Part shown: positions 1 to 6,315 of the stretch, piece by piece
Layout of the letters: every line of letters begins with the position of its first letter
Position numbering within the stretch: the stretch's first letter is position 1
Source of the DNA: Methyloceanibacter sp.
GTDB taxonomy: Bacteria; Pseudomonadota; Alphaproteobacteria; Rhizobiales; Methyloligellaceae
Direction: 5' to 3'
Assembly: GCA_022865725.1 (NCBI GenBank)
Contig: JALHTP010000358.1
Location: 1-8,821 of the forward strand
DNA: 8,821 nt
The notes under the pieces: generated by a model
The model's input: the letters and a program-made list of their open reading frames with translations, nothing else
Database searches by the model: none
Told to the model about the DNA's origin: nothing
Translations under genes and position numbers: made by a program

Positions 1-1124
1 AGCGCGAGCGGATAGAGCGTGCCGACGAACACGGCGGCGCATGCGGTGGTGAGCAGGAGGTTGTTCAGCACGAGAGCGCCCTCGCGGCTGATCGGCGCGA
101 ACAGGCCGCCTTTGGTGAGGAGCGGCGCGCGCCAGGCGAACAGCGTCAGCGCCCCGCCGATGAAGAAGCCCATGATGGCGAGGATGAAGATGCCGCGCGC
201 GGGATCGACGGCGAAGGCGTGCACGCTCGTGAGCACGCCCGAGCGGACCAGAAAGGTCCCCATCAGGCTCAAGGAGAAAGTGATGATGGCGAGCAGAATG
301 GTCCACACCTTGAGCGCGTCGCGCTTCTCCATGACGAGCGCCGAGTGGAGCAGCGCCGTGCCGGCGAGCCAGGGCATGAAGGAGGCGTTCTCGACCGGGT
401 CCCAGAACCAGAAGCCGCCCCAGCCGAGCTCGTAATAGGCCCACCACGAGCCCATGGCGATGCCGAGCGTGAGGCACATCCAGGCGGCCAGCGTCCAGGG
501 CCTCACCCAGCGCGCCCAGGCGGCGTCGATGCGGCCCTCGATCAGCGCGGCGACGGCGAAGGAGAAGGCCATCGAGAAGCCGACATAGCCGGCATAGAGA
601 AAGGGCGGATGGAAGGCGAGCGCCGGATCTTGCAGCACGGGATTGAGGCCGTTGCCGTCGAATGGCGCCGGGTCGAGCCTGACGAACGGATTCGACGTGG
701 TGATGATGAACAGCAGAAAGGCCGCGGAGATCGAGCCCTGCACAGCAAGCACGTTGGCCTTGAACTGCCGCGGCAGATTGGTGCCGAAACTCGCGACGCC
801 TGCGCCGAACGATGCGAGGATCAGGACCCACAGGACCATGGAGCCTTCATGGTTCCCCCACACGCCCGAAATCTTGTAGAGCAGCGGCTTCGCCGAATGG
901 GAGTTCCGCCAGACATTCTGCACCGAGAAGTCCGAGGTGACATAGGCGGTCATCAGCGCGATGAAGGCCATCCCGACCAGGACGAATTGCATCTGCGCGG
1001 CGGGAGCGGCGACGGCGGCAAGTTGCGGGTCGCGCAAGCGCGCGCCGAGCAGCGGCAGCAAAGTCTGCACGATGGCGACGCCGAGCGCGAGGATCAGCGC
1101 GTAGTGACCAATCTCTGCGATCAT
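1..1124 (-). CDS. ccmF: Cytochrome c-type biogenesis protein CcmF (CycK), heme lyase subunit, 3' end outside window
   Basis: Inner-membrane heme lyase of the System I pathway. With CcmH/I it transfers heme from holo-CcmE to the CXXCH thiols of apocytochrome c in the periplasm. The frame is open from ATG at 1124 to the left edge, giving 374 complete codons of a family usually about 650 residues long. Visible hallmarks are VWGNHEGSMVLW (about 88-99), FHPPFLYAGYVGFS (171-184) and the tryptophan-rich WWD domain (about 226-251, including GWGGFWFWDPVEN). Conserved histidines H172, H260 and H302 match, one position off from memory, E. coli CcmF H173, H261 and H303; the fourth (H491) lies beyond the edge. 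Multiple hydrophobic segments are present. GGGAG-type ribosome-binding sequence lies just upstream, and the start is 16 bp after the ccmE stop, so the genes are probably cotranscribed. ccmH/cycL is the expected next gene. Confidence 0.96.
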   Translation of the reverse strand, partial: MIAEIGHYALILALGVAIVQTLLPLLGARLRDPQLAAVAAPAAQMQFVLVGMAFIALMTAYVTSDFSVQNVWRNSHSAKPLLYKISGVWGNHEGSMVLWVLILASFGAGVASFGTNLPRQFKANVLAVQGSISAAFLLFIITTSNPFVRLDPAPFDGNGLNPVLQDPALAFHPPFLYAGYVGFSMAFSFAVAALIEGRIDAAWARWVRPWTLAAWMCLTLGIAMGSWWAYYELGWGGFWFWDPVENASFMPWLAGTALLHSALVMEKRDALKVWTILLAIITFSLSLMGTFLVRSGVLTSVHAFAVDPARGIFILAIMGFFIGGALTLFAWRAPLLTKGGLFAPISREGALVLNNLLLTTACAAVFVGTLYPLA

Positions 1125-1140
1125 CTCCCGCTCGCTCTCC

Positions 1141-1614
1141 CTAGTTCATCTTGCCCTGAGGGTCAGCGGTCTTGGCCTCGGCGCCTCCGCGCCACACGCC
1201 TTGCGCCTTAAGCTTCTTGGCCACTTCCGGCGGCATATAGTTCTCGTCATGCTTGGCGAGCACGTTGTCGGCATGAAAGACGCCGTCAGGCTCGAGGGTG
1301 CCCTCCGTGACCACGCCCTGCCCTTCGCGAAACAGATCGGGCAGCACGCCCGTAAAGGTCACCGGAAGCGTACTCGCTCTGTCGGTGACGGTGAAGCGAA
1401 TGGTGGTGCCCTCGCCGCGCACAACGCTTCCCGTCTCGACCAGCCCGCCGAGCCTGAAACGCTGGCCGGGCGCGATCTGCATCTTCGCCACCTCGCTAGG
1501 GCTATAGAAGAAGACGATCGAATCGCGCATGGCGAACAGCACGAGCCCCACCGCGACGCCGAGCACTGCAAGGCAGGTGCCGATCAGAATCCCTCTTCGC
1601 TGTTTCCGCGTCAT
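1141..1614 (-). CDS. ccmE: Cytochrome c maturation protein CcmE (CycJ), periplasmic heme chaperone
   Basis: Membrane-anchored periplasmic chaperone that binds heme covalently and delivers it to CcmF. The 157-residue protein has a short positively charged N-terminus (MTRKQRRG), one membrane anchor (about 8-28), and an OB-fold beta domain containing FRLGGLVETGSV and RFTVTDRASTLPVTFTG. The heme-binding signature LAKHDENYMPPEV follows, with H122 as the covalent heme ligand and Y126 as the axial tyrosine. The flexible C-terminal tail is hydrophilic. Length and architecture are normal for the family. ATG at 1614 overlaps the ccmI stop in an ATGA junction, indicating translational coupling, and ccmF follows after 16 bp. 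All key residues are intact. Confidence 0.97.
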   Translation of the reverse strand: MTRKQRRGILIGTCLAVLGVAVGLVLFAMRDSIVFFYSPSEVAKMQIAPGQRFRLGGLVETGSVVRGEGTTIRFTVTDRASTLPVTFTGVLPDLFREGQGVVTEGTLEPDGVFHADNVLAKHDENYMPPEVAKKLKAQGVWRGGAEAKTADPQGKMN

Positions 1615-2774
1615 GACTTCAATCCAAGCTCGGCCGCGAGCGCGTCGAGCTGCTCCAGCGCCTGCGTATTGCCGCTGAACTGGCTCCTGGCGCGCTGAAG
1701 CGCCTTTACCGCATCGTCCTTCCGGTCGAGCACGCTATACGCCCTGACCAGCTTGAGCCAGCCGGGAAGATCGCTGCCGTCCTGGTCGAGCTTGGCGGCA
1801 AGACCTTGCACCATGCGCTGGATCATCGCCTGCCGTTCGGCAGGGTCCATCGTTTGAGCCGCGGCGATATCCGAAGCGCTCAGTCCACGCTCGCTCTGCG
1901 GTCCCGGGGCAGGCGTCTCGGCGTCGGCCACGGGCTTGCCGGCGAGACGGGCTTCGTCGGCGGCGATCCGCTTCTCTACCGTCTCGCGCCAGGGCGCATC
2001 GCCGCCAGCCTCGCCGAGCAACGCCCGCCAATCCTCGATGGCGGCCTGAAATTTCCCGTCCTGCTCCTTGGCGATGGCCAGCAGGACGCGCGGCTCGATC
2101 AGCGTAGCGTCGAGCTCGACCGCGCGCTCCAGCGCATGGCGCGCGTCTTCCGTGACCACGCCGTTATTGGCGAGCACGAGCGCCTGCCCCTGGCCCGAAA
2201 GCCGCTTCGCCGATTCTCCGAGAAGCCTGACCGCCTGGGCATAGGCGTCGGCCGCATCGGGATAGCGGCGCCAGCCCATATAGACGGGAGCGATCACGTC
2301 CCAGCCCTCGCCCTCCTCGGGATGCTCTCTGAGCCGCGCTTCGACCCGCGCGACAAGGGCTTCGAGGTTCTGATCGTTCGCGGGATCCTGCAGACGCGCG
2401 GCGAGCGGCTGGTCGGGCAGGCGCGGAGAGCCGTAGGCGAGGTAGAGGCCGAGCGCCAGCAGCGGAAGCGCGAGCGCCACGCCGATCATCGCCGCTCGCG
2501 CAGGGCCGCTATCGCTCTTAGTCCCGTCGGCCGCATGCGCCTTGCTGTCGGCGGCAAGGAGCCGCCGCGCGATCTCGACGCGCGCAGCTTCGGCTTCCTC
2601 TTCGCCGATCAGTCCACGCGCGCGATCGCTGTCGATCTCGCCGAGCTGATCGCGATAGACGGCGGCGTCCAAGGCCTCGGGCGCGCCCTCGTTCGCCGCC
2701 GGACCGGCGAGCGGCCGCAACAGGACGAGGAGCACGATCGCCGTGAGGCAGGCGAGGATGACCCAAATGAGCAC
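1611..2774 (-). CDS. ccmI: Cytochrome c biogenesis protein CcmI (CycH), apocytochrome chaperone with TPR domain
   Basis: Inner-membrane protein that captures apocytochrome c and presents it to CcmF/CcmH for heme ligation. I place the start at GTG 2774, giving 387 residues. This puts the first membrane segment (VLIWVILACLTAIVLLVLL) at the N-terminus, as in the family; GGAGG at 2789-2793 lies 14 bp upstream. A 34-residue longer version from ATG 2876 is open but adds a sequence unlike the family and begins upstream of the candidate promoter. The cytoplasmic loop contains the characteristic YRDQLGEID and RGLIGEEEAEAARVEIARRL. A second membrane segment spans about 91-114, followed by a periplasmic helical TPR region of about 270 residues (for example AAIEDWRALL and DDAVKALQRAR). 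It is the first gene of ccmI-E-F and its stop overlaps the ccmE start. Confidence 0.9.
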   Translation of the reverse strand: MLIWVILACLTAIVLLVLLRPLAGPAANEGAPEALDAAVYRDQLGEIDSDRARGLIGEEEAEAARVEIARRLLAADSKAHAADGTKSDSGPARAAMIGVALALPLLALGLYLAYGSPRLPDQPLAARLQDPANDQNLEALVARVEARLREHPEEGEGWDVIAPVYMGWRRYPDAADAYAQAVRLLGESAKRLSGQGQALVLANNGVVTEDARHALERAVELDATLIEPRVLLAIAKEQDGKFQAAIEDWRALLGEAGGDAPWRETVEKRIAADEARLAGKPVADAETPAPGPQSERGLSASDIAAAQTMDPAERQAMIQRMVQGLAAKLDQDGSDLPGWLKLVRAYSVLDRKDDAVKALQRARSQFSGNTQALEQLDALAAELGLKS

Positions 2775-2812
2775 GGGGGGAGCGCTAGCCTCCGAATGTG
2801 GACAGAAGGCTA

Positions 2813-2841
2813 GGCATAGGGAAAGGCGTGGGGAGGAGCAA
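2813..2841 (-). promoter_or_regulatory. Candidate sigma70-type promoter for ccmI-E-F
   Basis: On the minus strand, TTGCTC (2841-2836) and TATGCC (2818-2813) are separated by exactly 17 bp. Transcription would begin near 2805, about 30 nt before the GTG start, leaving the GGAGG at 2789-2793 in the leader. Both hexamers are only partial matches, so this is a candidate by inspection. If real, it excludes ATG 2876 as the ccmI start. Read-through from the lipoprotein gene is also possible because no strong terminator lies between them. Confidence 0.3.
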
Positions 2842-2923
2842 GGTCCGGCAGGGTCGCAGAGGTTAATTCCGCGCAATCTCGCCGGAGGCTTTGGGAGCTA
2901 AGCCCAAGGGCAAGACGGGGAGC

Positions 2924-3388
2924 CTAGCCTACGGTCTGCCAGGTGCCGTCAGCCTGCCGGCAGGCCGTGCCGCGCGCCGTCTGCGGCTGGCCGCCAATAT
3001 AGATGGTGTGGGTATAGGGCCGGCAGAATTGGCTGCCCTGCTGGTAGGGCTTGCCCGGCACGATCTGGCCGCGATGCTGGGTTTGCGGATTGTCCCAAGC
3101 GACCGGGGCGCCTGCCTGGCCGGTTTCCAAGGCTCGATATTCGGCGGCCGCCGCCATCTGGCGGTCTTGCTCGTCCAGGCTTTGACCGATCTGGTTGCCC
3201 ACGAGCCCGCCAACGACCGCGCCGATCGCCAACCCGGGAATACGGTTCTTGCTGCCGCCGATCGCCGCGCCCGCGGCGCCGCCCGCGACCGCGCCCACAA
3301 TGGTGCCGGTGCCTTGCTTGTTGCCTGGACCGCAAGCGGCGAGCAGCGCCGGCAGCATAAGCATCGCAATGATGGGCGCGCGTCTCAT
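2924..3388 (-). CDS. Glycine-zipper outer-membrane lipoprotein, 17 kDa surface antigen type
   Basis: Predicted 154-residue exported lipoprotein. The signal peptide MRRAPIIAMLMLPALLAAC ends in a lipobox (LAAC), with lipidated Cys19. It is followed by a glycine-zipper segment (about 28-65: repeated G-A-V-A-G-G-A and I-G-A-V-V-G-G patterns) typical of membrane-inserting Rickettsia 17 kDa antigen/Gly-zipper_2TM proteins. The C-terminal domain resembles the surface-antigen module, with FCRPYTHTIYIGGQ and GTACRQADGTWQ and a possible disulfide between the two cysteines. ATG 3388 is chosen because it begins the signal peptide and has AAGGGGGA a few bases upstream; the same frame extends to 3631 but that part overlaps feuQ. 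The gene lies between feuQ and ccmI, with 133 bp and about 149 bp gaps. Its exact role is unknown; envelope structure or stress is an inference from the family. Confidence 0.88.
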   Translation of the reverse strand: MRRAPIIAMLMLPALLAACGPGNKQGTGTIVGAVAGGAAGAAIGGSKNRIPGLAIGAVVGGLVGNQIGQSLDEQDRQMAAAAEYRALETGQAGAPVAWDNPQTQHRGQIVPGKPYQQGSQFCRPYTHTIYIGGQPQTARGTACRQADGTWQTVG

Positions 3389-3521
3389 CGCTTCCCCCTT
3401 CGGCCTAGAAACGGCCCGGTCGGCCACGGCAAGAGACTGAGGTAAGTTTAATCGTCCCACGCTCAACTTAACAAACAACAATTCTGGCCAAATTTGGTTG
3501 TGGGAGCAAAAAAACGCGGAA
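3389..3521. other. AT-rich intergenic region with a 10-bp palindrome
   Basis: This 133-bp gap between the kinase stop and the lipoprotein start is distinctly more AT-rich than its surroundings. It contains a perfect palindrome CCAAATTTGG (3488-3497) and, read on the minus strand, a run of seven T just after the kinase stop. The region probably holds the lipoprotein promoter, since it contains several TTG-starting hexamers, but I cannot single out a convincing -35/-10 pair. The palindrome could be a dimeric regulator site; this is inference from symmetry only. Confidence 0.3.
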
Positions 3522-4886
3522 TCAGGCGACCGGCAGCTCAAGCCGGGCCCGCAAGCCGCCCTCCGGCGAAGGTTCCAGCGCGAGGCTCCCTTTATAAAGA
3601 TGCGCGAGATCGGCCACGATGGAGAGCCCAAGCCCCGAGCCGGGCTTGCTCTCGTCGAGGCGCTGGCCCCGCTGCCCGACCTTCGCCCGCTCCGCCTCGG
3701 TCAGTCCCGGTCCATCGTCGTCGACGACCACCATGAAGCGTGCTGGCCTTTCCCCGCGCCTGGCCTCGGCCCTCACCCGCGACGTCGCCCATTTGCAGGC
3801 ATTGTCGAGCAGGTTCCCCACCATCTCCTCGAAATCCTGCTTCTCGCCCTGGAACTTGAGGCCGGGGATCGAAACCACCTCCACGTCGAGACCGCGCTCC
3901 TCATAGATGCGGTCGAGGGTTCGCTTCAGCGCCTGAAGCACGCCGTCGACATCGGTGATGTCGCCGATCACGCTCGACCGCGCCGCCACCCGCGCCCGGT
4001 CGAGATGGTGGGTGATATGCGTGCGCATGATCTCGGCCTGCTCCACCACCTTATCGGACAGCGGGCCCTTATGCGTCCGCGCTTCGTTAGAGATGACGCT
4101 GAGCGGCGTCTTGAGCGCATGCGCGAGATTGCCCACATGGGTGCGCGCCCGATCGACGATCTCGCGATTGGACTGGATCAGCGCATTCAATTCCTGTTGC
4201 AGCGGCCTGATCTCCTCGGGCATCTCGCCTTCGAGCCGCTCCGCTTCGCCAGAGCGGATCTCCGAGAGGTTCTGCCGCATGTCGCGGAGCGGTGCGAGCC
4301 CGAAGCGCACCTGGAAGTAGGTCGCCGCGAGGAGCCCAAGCCCCAGCACGGCCAGAGCGGCGATGAGCATGGTGGTGAACTCGGCGAGATCGCGGTCGAT
4401 CTCGCTCGCGTCACCTGCCACGGCATAGGAATAAGGGTTGGAGCTCGGGCCTGCCGGCTTGATCTCGCGCTCGACGATGCGCACGCGCTGCTGCTCGGGG
4501 CCGGTGGCATAAGCGCGCCGCGTCAGGCTCTTGTCGGGGGGAATGTCGTTCTGGCTCGGCAGCTCGAGCTGCTGATCAAGCAGGGAGTCGGAGACGAAAT
4601 CGGGCCGCGCGGCCCCGTCCAGCGGCTTGATCTGCCAGTACCAGCCGGAGAAGGGAATGCCGAACACCGGCTCGCCGAGATTGGTGGGCTCTTTCGGCTT
4701 GGTGGGGGCGCCTTGCGTGGTCGAGGCGACGAGGCTCGTGAGATACACGTTGAGGCGCGCGTCGAAGTTCCGCTCGACGGCTTGGCGGTAGAGCGAGACG
4801 AGGATGATGGCGGTGGCGGGAAGGACGACGAGGGTCCACGCCGCGGCGGAGGCGAACAGCCGGAACGCGAGGGAATTAAGCCTCAT
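3522..4886 (-). CDS. feuQ: FeuQ-like sensor histidine kinase
   Basis: Membrane sensor kinase of 454 residues, partner of the upstream response regulator. Order of parts: membrane segment about 8-33; a periplasmic sensor of about 135 residues containing GWYWQIKPLDG and SDSLLDQQLELP; membrane segment about 171-190; HAMP-like linker; HisKA box NLAHALKTPLSVISNE with phospho-acceptor H256; N box NLLDNACKWA (N358, N362); G1 box DDDGPGL (389-395); and G2 box GSGLGLSIV (417-425). All catalytic motifs are intact. ATG 4886 lies inside the regulator's last codons (11-bp overlap), indicating coupled translation. The PhoQ-like organisation and the position upstream of the ccm genes match rhizobial FeuQ, linked to iron uptake in R. 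leguminosarum and cyclic glucan export in S. meliloti. The ligand here cannot be read from sequence. Confidence 0.93.
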   Translation of the reverse strand: MRLNSLAFRLFASAAAWTLVVLPATAIILVSLYRQAVERNFDARLNVYLTSLVASTTQGAPTKPKEPTNLGEPVFGIPFSGWYWQIKPLDGAARPDFVSDSLLDQQLELPSQNDIPPDKSLTRRAYATGPEQQRVRIVEREIKPAGPSSNPYSYAVAGDASEIDRDLAEFTTMLIAALAVLGLGLLAATYFQVRFGLAPLRDMRQNLSEIRSGEAERLEGEMPEEIRPLQQELNALIQSNREIVDRARTHVGNLAHALKTPLSVISNEARTHKGPLSDKVVEQAEIMRTHITHHLDRARVAARSSVIGDITDVDGVLQALKRTLDRIYEERGLDVEVVSIPGLKFQGEKQDFEEMVGNLLDNACKWATSRVRAEARRGERPARFMVVVDDDGPGLTEAERAKVGQRGQRLDESKPGSGLGLSIVADLAHLYKGSLALEPSPEGGLRARLELPVA

Positions 4887-5547
4887 CGTTCGCGTCCGAG
4901 AGGCAATAGCCGAGCCCGCGGACAGTCTTGATGAGATCGATGGGAAGCTTCTTGCGCAAGCGCCCGATGAACACCTCGACGGTATTGGAGTCGCGGTCGA
5001 AATCCTGCTCGTAGAGATGCTCGACCAGCTCGGTGCGGGAGACGACGCGTCCCCGATGCAGCATGAGATAAGCCAGCACGCGATATTCGTGGGAGGTGAG
5101 CTTCACCGCCTGGCCGTCGACGGTGACGCGCGAGGCCTTAGCGTCGACGCGGAGCGGCCCGCACTCCATCTCATTGCTGGCATGCCCTGCTGAGCGCCTG
5201 AGCAGAGCGCGAATCCGCGCCAGCACTTCCTCCATGTGGAAGGGCTTGGCGACATAGTCGTCGGCACCGGCATCCATGCCGGCCACCTTGTCGCTCCACC
5301 GCTCGCGTGCCGTGAGGATGAGCACCGGCATCTTGCGCTCGTCGCGCCGCCATTGCTCGAGCACGCTCAAGCCGTCCTTCTTGGGCAAGCCGAGATCGAG
5401 CACCACGGCGTCGTAGGGCTCGGTATCGCCGAGAAAATGCCCCTCCTCGCCGTCGAAGGCGCTATCGACGGCGTAGCCGGCCTCGCTCAGCGCGGTGACG
5501 AGCTGACGATTGAGATCCGGATCATCCTCGACGACGAGAAGCCGCAA
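4876..5547 (-). CDS. feuP: FeuP-like OmpR/PhoB-family response regulator (TTG start)
   Basis: Cytoplasmic DNA-binding regulator of 223 residues. The receiver domain (about 1-115) has the acidic pocket EDD (7-9), phospho-acceptor D51 in VLDLGLPKKDG, T79 in ILTARER, and K101 in AKPF. The winged-helix domain (about 128-217) contains LTSHEYRVLAYLMLHRGRVVSR and ends with the wing DLIKTVRGLGYCL. Translation appears to begin at TTG 5547: an in-frame TGA lies a few codons upstream, no ATG/GTG lies between, and TTG gives the canonical N-terminus MRLLVVEDD, with GAGGG (5557-5561) 9 nt upstream. It follows the PepSY-like gene by 41 bp and overlaps the kinase start. Symbol assigned from domain type plus synteny with the rhizobial feuPQ-ccm locus. 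Confidence 0.93.
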   Translation of the reverse strand: MRLLVVEDDPDLNRQLVTALSEAGYAVDSAFDGEEGHFLGDTEPYDAVVLDLGLPKKDGLSVLEQWRRDERKMPVLILTARERWSDKVAGMDAGADDYVAKPFHMEEVLARIRALLRRSAGHASNEMECGPLRVDAKASRVTVDGQAVKLTSHEYRVLAYLMLHRGRVVSRTELVEHLYEQDFDRDSNTVEVFIGRLRKKLPIDLIKTVRGLGYCLSDANDEA

Positions 5548-5590
5548 AGCCGCTAACCCTCACTGCCGTACATAGGGCCTCGTTCCTCCT
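5548..5590 (-). promoter_or_regulatory. feuP leader with two ribosome-binding sites and a 6-codon mini-ORF
   Basis: The 41-bp gap before feuP holds AGGAGG (5590-5585), which overlaps the stop of the upstream gene. Eleven nt later is an ATG (5573) opening a reading frame of six codons (M-Y-G-S-E-G) ending in TAG at 5555-5553. A second weaker GAGGG (5561-5557) lies inside this mini-ORF and is spaced 9 nt from the TTG of feuP. The strong site therefore serves the mini-ORF, and the weak site plus rare start serve feuP. Whether the mini-ORF is translated is unknown; it could couple or limit FeuP synthesis. Confidence 0.3.
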
Positions 5591-5888
5591 AAAACTGCCC
5601 GGTCAGAGCGTCAACGGTGAGGTTGGTCACCTCGCCCGTCGGCCCGAGCACCACTAGCTTATAGACGAAGCGGCCGCCGGCGTTGCAGAGAGACTGATTG
5701 ACCACCTTTCCGCCCGTCTTCTTCTGCACCATCTGGTAAATGACGCTGGCCGGAAGCAGCGAGTTCTGCGCGATGATCGGGCCTGCTTTGCTCCATTCGA
5801 CGCAGTCGGGCTGCGCGCTCTGCCCCGCGGCCGCGAAGATGGCGGCGGCAAAGGCTGCAATGGTCGCCGATTTGAGCACCCGCCACAT
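5589..5888 (-). CDS. Small periplasmic PepSY-like protein, probable FeuN-type modulator of the sensor kinase
   Basis: A 99-residue predicted secreted protein. The N-terminus (MWRVLKSATIAAFAAAIFAA) is a Sec signal peptide with likely cleavage after QSA (about residue 25). The mature part has two cysteines (C29, C68) that could form a disulfide. It ends in a PepSY-like pattern: IIAQNSLLPASVIYQMV, then GGKVVNQSL, FVYKLVVLGPTGEV and TNLTVDALTGQF. It lies 41 bp upstream of the FeuP-like regulator, the same place and type (small, periplasmic, secreted) as FeuN of S. meliloti, which restrains FeuQ. I did not compare sequences, so FeuN orthology is inference; the PepSY-like reading is by pattern. ATG 5888 begins the signal peptide; the ribosome-binding sequence is weak (GGGAC close by, AAGGA 15 nt away). 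It is probably the first gene of a feuN-feuP-feuQ transcript. Confidence 0.82.
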   Translation of the reverse strand: MWRVLKSATIAAFAAAIFAAAGQSAQPDCVEWSKAGPIIAQNSLLPASVIYQMVQKKTGGKVVNQSLCNAGGRFVYKLVVLGPTGEVTNLTVDALTGQF

Positions 5889-5894
5889 AGTCCA

Positions 5895-5920
5895 GTCCCG
5901 TTATCCTTATTGGGCGGGAC
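5895..5920. repeat. Inverted repeat overlapping the leader of the PepSY-like gene
   Basis: GTCCCG (5895-5900) and CGGGAC (5915-5920) form a perfect 6-bp inverted repeat with a 14-nt loop, starting 6 nt upstream of the ATG at 5888. In RNA it would enclose the candidate AAGGA ribosome-binding sequence in the loop, so it could influence translation. Alternatively it is a chance GC-rich match. Confidence 0.3.
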
Positions 5921-5952
5921 CGTAAGGCAGGACGCATGAATGACGCATGAAC
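5907..5952 (-). promoter_or_regulatory. Candidate FeuP operator and promoter: 11-bp-spaced direct repeat
   Basis: GACGCATGAA occurs twice in direct orientation, at 5931-5940 and 5942-5951, separated by one base, so the period is 11 bp (one helical turn). On the minus strand this reads TTCATGCGTC-A-TTCATGCGTC. OmpR/PhoB-family regulators typically bind tandem half-sites with this spacing. A -10-like CAATAA lies at 5912-5907, which would place the repeats at about -32 to -52, suitable for activation. The repeat lies 42 bp upstream of the PepSY-like gene that precedes feuP, so autoregulation is the natural inference. Confidence 0.45.
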
Positions 5953-6008
5953 GCCAGGTGCTTGCAGGCCCTAAGAACCGGCCGTCCGCAAGCCCGCCAG
6001 CGCCTGCG

Positions 6009-6315
6009 TCATTTGACATTCGCGGGCTTGCCTCCAATGGCCTTCGCTGCCGTATCGTTCACCTTGACGCCGAGCGCGCAAGGCCGAGGCCGTCGAAGAT
6101 GAACGGCGCCTTGGTGACGAGGTCGGCAAGGGTTGCGTCCCCGACCGCCCAGTTCGGCACCGCCGAGAGCGCCGTGATCAGCCCCATTCCCGGCTTGGCC
6201 TCGCCTCTGTCGACAAGCGTGCAAGATGCCGGCGGGCGCCGGCGGCCGGCGTCTCCGAGACTGCGGTGTTGCCCAATCCCGCCGCCGCAGCAATGATGGC
6301 TTCGCGTGTAACCAT
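6009..6315 (-). pseudogene. Frameshifted remnant of a small gene, family not recognised
   Basis: Three short minus-strand segments in different frames join into one plausible protein of about 95 residues. From ATG 6315: MVTREAIIAAAAGLGNTAV, a possible leader-like start. Next frame, about 6230-6095: CTLVDRGEAKPGMGLITALS, then VPNWAVGDATLADLVTKAPF and IFDGLG. Third frame, to TGA at 6009-6011: VKVNDTAAKAIGGKPANVK. The middle segment has almost exclusively G/C third bases, like real genes of this genome. The second break is explained by 14 extra bp: CTCGGC occurs twice 14 bp apart (plus strand GCCGAG at 6069-6074 and 6083-6088), and deleting one unit restores a continuous reading through IFDGLGVKVND. 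The first break falls in a GC-rich stretch near 6230-6253. I do not recognise the family. Sequencing error cannot be excluded for the first break. Confidence 0.55.

Noticed and set aside
219..1211. A 330-codon plus-strand open frame opposite ccmF and ccmE
   Set aside because: It is an antisense shadow of strongly conserved ccmF/ccmE; its product is low-complexity (R, E, H, P-rich) as expected for the reverse strand of GC-rich genes.
3500..3521. Seven-T run on the minus strand just after the kinase stop as a possible terminator
   Set aside because: No stable GC-rich hairpin precedes the T run; only 3-bp pairings are available.
3498..4931. A 477-codon plus-strand open frame longer than the kinase opposite it
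   Set aside because: The minus frame contains every histidine-kinase motif in order, whereas the plus frame shows no domain and is Arg/His/Glu-rich antisense sequence.
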